From Thozetella sp. PMI_491 (taxonomy: Eukaryota; Ascomycota; Sordariomycetes; Chaetosphaeriales; Chaetosphaeriaceae), in the NCBI GenBank assembly GCA_021432635.1, contig MU270022.1:124001-188000 (forward strand): a DNA stretch of 64,000 bases, written 5' to 3'. A program made the position numbers and the translations under genes. This document shows, in pieces, positions 21,816-32,623 of the stretch. Positions within the stretch are counted from its first letter, which is position 1. Every line of letters starts with the position of its first letter. Below the pieces are notes generated by a model that was given only the letters and a program-made list of their open reading frames with translations, searched no databases and was not told the DNA's origin.

Positions 21816-23243
21816 ATTTTCTTTTGCGTATTGTTATTGTCGGACAAGAGGGCCTGTTGGGTAAAGGGCCCTGGTATATGCAGACCTAGGCAGAGTGAGG
21901 TGGCAAAATGGGACCCTCGCTCGCGAGGCCAATCTGCTGGTCCATAGATGCAGCTCGGAGCAGCACGACTGGCGGACTCGGCAGGACACCAAGGATGGTC
22001 TGCAGGCGGCTGCCAGTCAAGACCCGCGGCTTGCAGCGCCGGAAAACGCAAGGAAAGGATGTGCCTGGTTCCGTCCATGAGGAAAGGGAGGAGGAGGTGG
22101 AGGAACGTTAGGGGGAGTGGGAGAGGGGAGCTGCGCCAGGCGACTCCGGGACCCATTTCGGCGGCGACTAATACAACGGCGACTGTACAAAAGGTGCCTT
22201 GTACTTGCTTGTAGACGGATGGTGCCTTTGGGGGTAACGCAGCTCGGGCGGTACATGTTGACATGCATATCCACCCGCCATGCCGCTACCTCTCCCAGCG
22301 GTGGCAGGTAGCAGGATCCTCTTGCGTGCCGGTCCAATACATTGCATAGACCCAACGAGGACCGGGGCATGAGAGGGGGCCGCGGTTGAGATCCCCAAGA
22401 CCTAGAGGCCGATGCTTGCGACCCCCCGACCCCCTGTGGGGCCGGGCCATGGTCCCTCATCTGCTGTAGGCGATTCGCCGGTTTCGTCTTCTCGCGTCGT
22501 CAGAGGAAACAGGAGCTCCCAGAAACGACAAGCAGCCAGGGGTGGGAACAGTAGGGGAGTAACCAAAAAAGAGAGGAAGGCTTCTTCTTTGTGAGAGCAC
22601 CCCCATGTCAGACTGAGGAGGGACAACAGGCGCCCGGGCCGGACAGCGAATCAGAACGGGGCAAGCGGATTTCCTGGGACGGACTGCTAAAATAGAGCAC
22701 TTCGGCGCTTGTCCGGCGTGAAGGGCTACTGCGTGCGAGTGGTGGTAGCGGTCGATAGCGGGGAGCTACTGGCCCCCAGTTCGGCTGCTCATCGCGGTCG
22801 TAGGACCACTCGGCGGGTGGGCTTGGGACGACTGGCTTGAGACCAGACCACGAAGTCGGTGAGGGAAAAGCGAGGGGGAAAATGAGCTGCATGAGCAGTG
22901 GCTGGGACTGGCAAACCCTTGCATGGGCTGCAGTCTGGCCCTCTGGATCGGATTGGGCGGCCGGACGCTGAATGGAGGATGGCGGCGAGGCGGCTAGGCC
23001 GTAGGCACAGGAAGGCCTTAAGCTCATGCAATGATGAGTTGGCATTGCTTGCCCTCATATTAAAACAAGAAATCCAGAAGGAGGGCCGTTGTAATCGTGA
23101 GGGGGAGAGGTGTACGGAATAGTCGGCCTGCATGCTACCTAACGCACAGGGCGGAGGTTCCAGACAAGTACGAGTACACGCTGCGACCGGGCGAGGCGAC
23201 TCGGCTGGTCGTCGATACTGCACTGGCCTGGCTCGCCGGGTGG

Positions 23244-23262
23244 CCCCCCCCCCCCCCCCCCC
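23244..23262 (+). repeat. poly-C tract (C19)
   Basis: Nineteen consecutive C followed by GGTCCCCTCC. Confidence 0.9.
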
Positions 23263-26224
23263 GGTCCCCTCCTCTTCCTCTCTCCTCCTTCTCGCGCCGC
23301 TGCTTCGTCCGGGCTAGGCAAACAGGAGAAGGTTTCATTGCCCGCCAAGTGGAGAGGCCGCTTCATCTCAAGTAGAGCCGGCCAGCGCCAATCGGCGCCG
23401 TGGCATCGTCCAATGTTGACATTGGCGGTCAGCAAAGTTGCAGTCTGCATGGCTATTGTTTTCTTTCGCGCCGCACGGCAATCGGGTGGACGGAGTCAGT
23501 GACCGGCAGCACAAGCTATTTTTTTCGGTCACGGCTCCAGTCGGCGGGACATCCAGCACGACACGCGGCCCCACTCGCCCACTCGCACATGTGGGGAAGC
23601 AACGATTGGCATCTGAGAACCTAGAAACGTTGAAGAGCAGGTGGCACAAGAACTCAATTCTGACCACGACAAGCTCCCAAGCGCTGAAATGACTACCGCC
23701 GATGGCCGGCGGCTGGCCAATCTCGCCTGCGGTGGGTTCCTGGGTGGGAAGGCCAGCCCACGGCCTAGCGAGCATTGGGAAAGGTTCTGGAACCATCAGC
23801 GACGCAAACCGCCGCCGTTTCTTGGGTCCGCGCGCTTCCGAGTACTTCGCAGGATGAAGGAGGGGGTGAGGGGACGAGGGGTTCCTCGCTGGCCTGCAAA
23901 GGCGAATCGTCTAACAAACGGCCACGTTGACTTCCCGCTAGCACAAAGGGCCCCAAGGGCCCATCCAACAAGCAATCGTCAGACAGTGGCGGCCACGCGC
24001 CTCGGACAGCCATGGCTTACACGGGGTAGGCCTTCCCGGGCCTTTCATTCGCAAGACCTTTCGCTCTTCACATTCGATGACATGAGATGAGTTGCGAGAC
24101 CAGGTCGAGCCGCCGGGCTCTGGTTGGCCCGTGACCACGCTCGCATCACACGAGGGAAGCAAAATCCCAGCTTCTCCGATCTCGAATCGCAAGCCCGGCG
24201 CTACAAACTGCGAGGAACCCTCGGTCTGAGCTTCCCCAATCGACGCCCAACCGATGGATAGTATGTCGTGCCCTGGGACTCGGGATACCCTTGCGGGCTG
24301 GCTTCAGCACCTGTGGTACCCCCAACGGTGGGTTGAGAGAGGGGGGGAGGGGCAGAGGGGCGCGGTTCGGTAGCTGAGCTCCGCTGTCCTCCACTTCTCC
24401 CCCTCTTCCCTGACTCTTCAGGTCGGTTACAAGTAGACAGGTGGAATGAGGTGGTGAGGGGCAAAATCTAGCAGCCCCTCCATGTCGTGCATGCTTCGCC
24501 GCCTACCCCCTCCCTCGCCCGGTCTGTCAGCCTTTCCCTTTTGCAACGTCATACTGCGTGTTGTTGGTGCTGGGCCTCGCGGCTGGAGTGAGTCTTGATG
24601 CGGTATCTCTACCCTTCTCTACCAATCCCCGCCATCCCCTCGGACAGCATGTCGGTACCAAGCCTTCCGGTCGAGGGGGTGTGTGCGTTATCCCAGGGTT
24701 GGGGGAATTTTTCCATGGAGGCAAGCTTGGAGGGAAACAACATGGCATGATGGTGCGCGGCCCGCAGCTCGCCAACCAGATGCCCCCGGGGCCCCGAGGC
24801 TTGACTCATTAGGGTGTCCTTCTTTGCCTCTTCGCCCCGAGGGCCTCTCCCACGCATGCCACCGCGTACTCGGTACATGTAGATTGCACAGCATCCGACG
24901 CACTGTTCGAACGCATGCAGAGTCCCGCCACACAATCCTTAGACTTTCATCTGGTCGAGCCACTGGGATCGTCATCTGATAGCGTCCCGGTCCCCAGTCG
25001 CGGCCCATTACGGCGGCCATGGTCGTGTCTTGCGAGGAGAGGAGGGGGGGGTGCACGCTGTAGGCCGAAGCATGGTTTGGCAGCCGCCACGTCGCTCTGT
25101 TGCCGAGCTCGTCATGATGTTGACACAGCAGGCCGTCCAGTGGGGCAGGCGCTGGTTCCGAGGCCGCTACCAGTCGCACCGAGACGAGGCGTCTCTCCAT
25201 GGAATAATGAGCCCCATGGGGGTTATCGGAGACATGTCTCAGCCGGGCCCGGACTGACGGGACTTAATGGTTGGTGGAAGACAGTTCCAGCTGTGGGATT
25301 AAAGGTTCCTTGGACTCGGGAAGCCCTGGGGAGTGATCCAGAAATCAGCTAAGCCGGACCGAACCTTGACTGTGCAAGCTGCCTCGGCACCTAATCGACG
25401 TGGCGCATCTGCACAAGAGTGGTCCTTCCTCTATGCCCGCCGCGTCATCGCATCATATCGCCACATTCATCCTGCCCTTGATCGGCCGCCGAAGATGCTA
25501 ACAGTATTGGATCAGACCGGCAGGCATATTGGCATCTGCATGGAGAGGGGAGGAGATGGTGGAGGAGGGCAGGTCGACGGCCTGGCCGCGCAGGACTCCA
25601 ATGGTCGCTGGTGGCGTGGTGTTCGATGCTCGCAAGGAGCATGGCGACGGGCCCGGAAGCCTCGAACGGGAGGCCGAGAACAAAGGACTGGTAGCATGCA
25701 CATCATGCGGCCAAACACCCTAGCCAGTGTCCACTCTCTTGCAGGTCCTCACTATACTCGGGCAACGGCTATCTTCGTATAATCGTGGGGTTTAAGGGCT
25801 AGATGTTGCACCTTGCATGCTTATACAGGTATCAGGACGGCATGGGAGGAGGTCCGGACGCCGCACCCTCCCCCGAGTTGGCCAATCTGAGGGCCCGAAG
25901 GGAGGCGATGAGCTGTCAAAACATGGCCCTAAGGCAGGCTGGAGGCGGTATCTTCCATCCGTCGCGATCTCCCGGCCTTATCCAGACATCAGCCTAGCTG
26001 ATCTGCCAATCAGCCCCAGAAAAGCTTCATCCTCCCCTCCCCACCGACAGCATCGAGCACATGCAATGTCTCGGGATCCAACACGTGATAGCGGTTGAAC
26101 AACAGCTTGCTAAACATCCTCGCGCCCCCCCCCCTTTTCTCCCCCTCAACCCCTATTTGCCTGATGTCCTTTGGTGCTTGGTCCTCCTACCTAGATGCTC
26201 TGCCGGCGAATAATGCCATGCGGG

Positions 26225-27995
26225 TCAAAATCCTTCCTTGGCCAAGAAGTAGTCCCTGGCCGCCTCTTGCTTCTCCTGTGGTATGGCGTAGACAGGATGG
26301 TTCGGACGAACTCTGTCCCTCCGGTCAAAGATCTGCGTCTCTTCTGGATACGGCTGCACCGTCCACGCGGGATAGGGACCATCGGACGTCAAGCTATCTC
26401 CTGACAAGACCAGCTTCCACTGATGCTGGGCTGAGCTCAGTCCTGAGAGTACGTAGCATGTGTGGTAGGGATCCGACATCCTGGCCCCGGTGTTAGGCAC
26501 GAGGCGGTGCGTCGTTTCTGAGAACGGGCGACGGAGACTTACCTGCCGGGCTTGTCTCGCAAGCCGCCTCTTTTGGTCTGATCCTGACCACAGCAGAGAA
26601 TATAGCGAATTAGGCCCTCTCGATGAAACAGACTCTCCGAGGCAGTCGGGAGATTTGCAATGTTGGAGTCGCTGGGTTTGTCGAGTGCGACTTCGACCAG
26701 GGGGAAGCACGCGCCAACCCAATGGCTGTAACAGCCGTCCACGAGCTTGTTCGTACGACCCGAGAAGCCACCCTCTGGGGCATACTGCCGCGATGACAGC
26801 CAGGAAATGAGCCGTGGAACATCTAGGTATCTAGTGAAGCAATAAGAGATCGGGCATGGTCAGTTACATGGTTTTGCCGCTGCTTGGCTGGGTGGTAACG
26901 GCGTGACGTCCGATTCAGCCTTACCTTGGGATGATCCGACTGGGGATATCTAGGATGGAGAGGACGCCGAGGGCACAGAATGCGTACGCTCCATGTGCCT
27001 CGGCACCTGGCTGGGGGGAGATGCCTCCCTCGAAGGTTTGGCCTGCTTAGTTAGAATAATCTTCAAAACCTGAAGGGGAAAGACACTGAGTTCGTACATC
27101 TATGGACATACTCCCCGATGCCAGTGAACAGGTTGCCGGGCTGATTGGCATCGTATGCTGGAGAGTCGGGCGCTAGATCTAGAGGAAGATTCAACAGTGC
27201 GATGACCACGGCAGCGCAAAATACCCCCCTAGAAGAAGTTCATAGCTCGTCAGGGGACAGTTCGACACAGATGAGTCGGTGAGAGTCAACGCACCTAATA
27301 TCCTCCTCGCCGCCGAGACACACCTGAAAGCCGCCGTCGGGTTGTTTCAGGGAGCACAACCATCTCCACATGGCCCTCCGGTCGACAACCTCGAAGGCCT
27401 CCTCTCCGCCAACCAGGGCGAGGGAGAGGACTACAGCATACGTGGTTGCTAGATGTGACAGCTGCTTGCCACCGCCACCGAACCCTCCTGACGCGTTCTG
27501 CATGGAGCGGGCAGTCGCGGCAGCAGACTCTCGGTAGCCAGTCACATCCTCCCCCAACAAGGCAAGGCCTTCGAGGCACCAGTACAGGAACCATGGCCGG
27601 CTGGCATCGGCGGCTACGAAGCGGCCAGGGAGAGCCTTGAGGCTGTTGTGGAGGAAGGCAATGTGTTTCTCTCGGAGAAGCCGAGGCACCCCGTGTTCGT
27701 TGTAATCGAAGAGCTGGTCCTCGCCCGCCAGGAATGGCTGGCACGCCTCCACTGTTTCATCCTGCGCAATCGAGGTGGCTGTCTCCAGCTCGTCTCTCAC
27801 GAGGGGGAATTGGGTGAAGAGGTCAGGTATCATTCTGGGGATGTGCTGGGATGATATTTCTTCAACGAATTCCTCGTCCGCAGCGGCAGTGTGAGTTGTT
27901 GTTTGCTGGCTGCGCGAGGGCTGCGCTGGAGACTCCATCGCTCTCCTTTTGAAGAGGACTCGGGGTCGGTGCCGTGATGGCTTTGTTCTCACCAT
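26225..27995 (-). CDS. RAM1: protein farnesyltransferase beta subunit
   Basis: Catalytic beta subunit of the zinc enzyme that farnesylates CaaX-box proteins such as Ras and mating pheromone, working with the alpha subunit Ram2. Five exons: 27995-27295, 27228-27098, 27042-26925, 26830-26543 and 26480-26225. They sum to 1494 nt, 497 residues, with all phases matching. The alpha-alpha barrel repeats show as FLYWCLEGLALLG, SGGFGGGGKQLSHLATTYA, QPDGGFQV, FEGGISPQPGAEAHGAYAF and YAPEGGFSGRTNKLVDGCYS. The three zinc ligands are visible: Asp348 and Cys350 in LVDGCYSHWVG and His419 in DPYHTCYVLSG. The start is the first ATG of the frame, giving a basic N-terminus; a second Met at residue 20 (in RRAMESPAQ) is an alternative. 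Only the first exon forms a long ORF, so simple ORF calling would give a 251-residue truncated protein. Identity is secure. Confidence 0.96.
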
Positions 27996-30900
27996 CTACG
28001 GAAGAAGAGCAGGTGACGGGCGGCAAGACCAAGGACAATAATCCCCATCATCCCCGCTTAGTATTGTATGTGTCTAGCCTCCCTTGCCGAGGAATGTGCT
28101 GGGCTTCCGTTTGTTTGCTTGCGATCTGAGGTTAGACTTTCATCGCCAACCAGCCCACCAACCCACCAAACCCCCGAGCCACCAACCCGATGAGCCCTCC
28201 GCTGACTCACCTCTTTGGCACCCAAGGAGGAGCTACCCTCTGGGGGTGTAGTCGCTGGCGGGTGGCGCACAGCGATGCCAGCTGCCAGCCTACGACCACT
28301 CGGAGTGGCCTTGAAGTGGAGCCTGCAAACGCCTACATAAGGTACTCCTTTGCCAAAGGACTCAGCCAGGCTTGGGATGGTACCGCTGCAACTCCGGCCT
28401 TGCCACTCTACAGAAACTTCACCGAATAGCCGCCGAGTGAAAGTTTTTCTTCTCTTTCTCTTTCTCTTTCTCTTTGTTACCAACCCGATAGTTGAAAAAT
28501 TTCTCATCCATGCTACGGGGGGCGAGACAGTATGGTTTCCTTGCGCTCCCGACTAATCGATTGCCTATGCAAGCCCGATGCGAGAGCAGTGACGAAAATA
28601 TGTGCTACACTTTGTACTCCAGGCTGTTGTCCATAACCCCGTGCCACTCCAACCAGATCTATCGATTTCCTATGCCTAAGATAAGCGAGCAGGCAGGTTT
28701 CCAACTTTTGCTTTCGGCTTGATGATGCGGAGCACTACCTCAGACCTCCCGACCGAAAGCGCCGTAAAGCCGTGAAGATGGTACAAAACCGCTGTTGTCT
28801 TGCCATCAGCCGGTCTCGACAGCTCTTATCGGTGCCGATCTTCTCGGAGCACTGGGGTCGGTGGTGCCCGATGAAAAGCCTACACAGACACGGGGCTCAT
28901 CGGTCGGCGACAGCCACCTCGTTGGTGGTCAAGAAACACGCCTCAAAACGTTGCATGACGCAATACTTGCGGTGGGCTCTGCAGCTATCGTCCTATGGCC
29001 GCAACGCCCGACATCTCGTACAGAGATAGGATGATATGCATGGGCAAGCTCCTCAATCGCAGACGAATCGCATTCCAGGCCGCAGCGGGAGGCCATGGAA
29101 GTGGCTTGTTCGCCGTTGGAACAAATCTGCACTTACCTTTCTTTTGCGGCCATCCTCAGCCGTCTCGGTGTGCGGCACTTCAGAGAGCGAGCATGGCCGC
29201 CGCCCGGCAAGCTCGGGTACGGCCTTCCGCTCAACCCCGGAAGTTAGAAGCGGCGCCGGTGATTGTGGCTCCATGGCCTGGGCTAATGATTCTCCAGACT
29301 TCCGGGGTTTTGAACTGAGGGAAAAGGCAGTAAAATGCGTGTCCACCGCTGTACCAGGTGGTGAAACGCCTATCTATCGTGGATGAGAGAGCTCAGTCTC
29401 GTTGAGTAATAAGTCTCCGCCAACACGTAAAGCCGAAGGGTAGCTATGATGAGGCCTGCAAATCGTAGATCCCGATCGCTCTGATCGGTGGAGATGGAGT
29501 GGGACGAGTGCGTCCTGTGCGCGGCAAACGAGGTCAAAACCAGCACGAGCGCTCGTGGTGTCGCAGGTGACGAGAGGGCTCGCAAGGATACCCTCGACCC
29601 CTGGACCCAGCTCTAAATATCCGATGTGTTAAGACTTAGAGAAACCAGCAGCTCTCATGGCAGGTAACTCGTGGAGCGGGGTAAATGGAGCACATATTGA
29701 AGCACTAACAGGGCACCAAGCCAGCCAGGGCGCAAAAGGCGGTCACTAGCCAGCTTGTTCCGCGTCTCGCGTTGCTTCGCCCTCTGGGGTCCTCCTGGTC
29801 AAGAGTTCGCAGACCGCGCCTCTTGCGCTTGCCTATGGACCCCTGGCTCGAACCTCGCGTTATTCGGCGTCTCGCCTGGCTCAGTGGCCTGCAGTAGAAA
29901 CCCACCCCGAGAGATCTCAGCCCCTCCTTAGGCAACCCCATACGGCGCCGGCTTGCCCCTCCCCCCAGCCAAGAACGCGCTCTCAGAACGAGCTCGGTCT
30001 GGCTCGGCCCATTGAGGGCCTTCCGAGGCATAATTGGGAGGGAACAACAGCAATTGACAGAATTGGAAGTGCTCGACGAGGCGACTCACCTGTCTAGGAC
30101 GAGGCGTTCAGTTCTCAGGCCGGCAGCTACGGGATTTAGACAGCTCGACGCGGTTCTCTTTTTGGCTTTGAGATCACGTCAACTGTTTCAACTCCTGGTC
30201 CAGGGTTCACCATCTGAGAGGGGTGGTGAAGTGCTGACACGGGAAGCGAATAAGTGTGGGGAACGCAGCATGGGTTAGACTGTTGCCAAAAGAGGTTTAT
30301 TGCTGCAGTAGTTGCCACTGTTTGGCATACTAATCGACCACCACCATGAGCCGAATGCAACACACTCGACCCGTAAGCTGCCGATGGGGTGCGTCCAAAT
30401 TGCCGCTCCCCTCACTGTGGAGGTACTTCCTTGTCTGTCCTGCGGATCGGCCACCAATATCTGAAGCGCATTTGTCCTTCGTCCCTGGTCAGCATCGGGA
30501 TACGTTGCACCTACGTAGTAGCCGTCCGCTCTACTGCACCCTACTGCCGGGGGAAGGGGGTGGGGGGCCATGCTCGCAGCATTGAGCTGTCTCCCTTGCC
30601 TCCCCCAAAGGACCTAGCAGCCATTGACAGCCCGCCGCAATCCCGCCGCCGCCCAGGCTGTGCTTGGTGCGTCCAAGCGTGCTATAACGGCCGAGGCATG
30701 GCTTTTGCAGACCGCCAGGTAGTTCGAGACCAATGCTGCATCGGCTAACTCGTTCAGAGTTGATTCTGAGAGACGATCTGTCTCGCGAGAACCAGGGCAC
30801 CATTTTTAGGGAAGGGGCCTAGACTATGTGTACGTATGTAGCCAGCCCGACCGCCTGCCTCTAGGGCATGTCGTATCATCCGGGACAGCCGGGCTTGAGG

Positions 30901-32623
30901 CCATGGCTGCGTGGATTCTCTCCAGCCCGCCCAATTCATGGGAATTTGACCTGGGCTTCCTGATGCCGCCGCCTGTCCTCCTATCGGCGGACGGGGCGGC
31001 AAAGGAGCATAGCGAAACAGAGGCAGATCTTATCGCTGCAGGGGCAGCCAAGCAAGCTGCCATCAGAAGGATTCAGCCAGAGACCTTCTCTGACATGGGA
31101 CAAAAGCGGATGTTTTTGCGTGGCAGCGGCGCTGTCTAATTCAGCCGCGAAACATTGAACCAAACTTCCCTAGGACTTGATTCGACGCAGAGCGAGCTCT
31201 GATGGCGTGGAACTGGAGCACTGATGCCCCATATTGAGGTGGTGATGCGCGCTGGATGAGCTCTCGCCATTGAGCCCCTTGCCTCGTCGCAGGTGGGCAG
31301 CGGTACCCCTTACCCAGATTGCCAGACCCTGAGATGCGCGTCGAGATCTCAACACCTGGCCCGTCCACAGTGGCTGGTCCGCCCCGCACTGACCGAGCTA
31401 TCAAGACCCCTTACCCAGGCTGACTAGGATTTGTGGGCGGCGCCCGCATCTGTGCCCCCGAAAGATGGATTGCTCAAAGCATTAGCGACTGTGCAGTGAG
31501 GCAATCCTCCTCCAAGATATGTATAGGGACGAACCCACGGAAGCCTGTGAAGTGGTGTGTAGTCATATGCCGATTCATTTGGGTCAATGTCTCAAGGAGA
31601 AACTGTTGTGCTGGCAGTGATCAGCTGCCATAAGGGCTTCGTGACCCTATCGCCGGCCCGGGGGGAGGGGGAGGGGGGGGTTGGTTGGCTGGCTATGGGC
31701 AAAGTGGGTAGCTCCGAGTAGAGTAGTAGGGGTATTCTCGCCTACCTAGTTTTTTTTGGGCGCGACTGTTCCTTCCCTCCCACCCAGTCACCCACTTGTG
31801 GACTTTGGGAGGGACGGGAAGGCAAGGCAGGCGGGAAGCCCTCATGGGTCTCTCAACACTTCGACCACTCCGTGGTCTGTGGGAACGATAGGTGCGTGGT
31901 TGGGTGAAAAGGCAGCTTGGCTCGGGGGGTTGGCCACTGGCAGGGCCGGCCAGCGGCAGGGGCAAGAGACACCACAAGCAAAAGAGCAGGTCCCGGTACA
32001 GTGCGACTAGGCCGGCCCACAACGGCGCGCAACCTCAACCCGCTATTGTGTCGTCTGCACCGTCCAAGAGATGGTTTCTCGCGGCGGCGCATGATTGGCC
32101 CCAGCACCCCGGGAGCCCCAGCGTGCCCATGCTCCCAAAGCCGGAGGTTGGCTCTCATTCGCTCGGGGCAGCCCCTCTCGCTGCGGGCTGGGAAGCCCAC
32201 CTGCTGCACGCTCACCGCTTCTTCGTTGAAGCGGCACTGGGCCGAAGGCCGCTGGTTCCTTCCCACCACGGATCCCTCAACCACCACCTCCTCCGGAGCC
32301 ATTCTCTCTCCTCTGTAGAGACGGCGCCTGGATGCCATTTTCTCCCCCGACACCTGACTTGCCTCTTTCCCCAAAGAAAGCGGCTCCCCGAAGCATCCAA
32401 GCCCTCACCCCAACCTTTCCCGAGTTGCCAACTGCCTCCAGGGCCGTTTGTCATGACCCTCTCCTGATCTCACCGATCCCCTTCGAGATCCGCCCGTGAA
32501 AGAGCGGTGTCGAATCCCATCCCCCAACCTGCCTCTTACAATACTATCGAAACCGCCTCAGGCCCCCCGTGCCCGCCTCTCTTTTCCCTCGATTTCCCCT
32601 TTTCTTCTTCTGATTCCGGCACC
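27996..32623 (+). other. 4.6-kb divergent intergenic region
   Basis: It lies between the minus-strand farnesyltransferase gene and the plus-strand Zn2Cys6 gene, so it holds both promoters. A TTTCTC repeat lies at 28451-28475. The last several hundred bases are pyrimidine-rich and probably leader of the regulator gene. Overlapping ORFs near 31850-32470 on both strands have no recognisable content. The length is typical for promoters of fungal regulators with long leaders; no RNA gene seen. Confidence 0.45.
28451..28475 (+). repeat. (CTTTCT)n pyrimidine microsatellite
   Basis: About four copies of a CTTTCT hexamer, some 450 bp upstream of the farnesyltransferase start, GA-rich on the gene's own strand. 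Confidence 0.8.

Larger units (their letters stand above)
21022..26224 (+). other. 5.2-kb region without a supported gene
   Basis: No ORF resembles a known family and none has a convincing intron-exon pattern. Several overlapping ORFs on both strands are GC-rich shadows. It contains the G9-AA-G13-T39 block at 21750-21812 and a C19 tract at 23244-23262. The left end should hold the promoter of the dsRBD-like gene and the right end the 3' UTR of the farnesyltransferase gene. Confidence 0.45.

Noticed and set aside
21347-22264. 305-codon minus-strand ORF with poly-Lys and poly-Pro
   Set aside because: Its length comes from reading through the A39/C-run homopolymer block; flanking peptides are low complexity and unlike any family.
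29840-29880. Possible tRNA T-loop (GGTTCGAGCC on the minus strand)
   Set aside because: Only two base pairs of a T-stem form and there is no matching acceptor stem nearby.
31853-32467. Overlapping ORFs on both strands before the zinc-cluster gene
   Set aside because: Both are GC-driven open frames with Arg/Pro/Ser bias, no splice logic and no recognisable domain; more likely leader and promoter DNA.
32507-32623. N-terminal extension of the zinc-cluster protein
   Set aside because: The upstream codons begin with GTG and lie in pyrimidine-rich leader DNA; the first ATG is at 32624.
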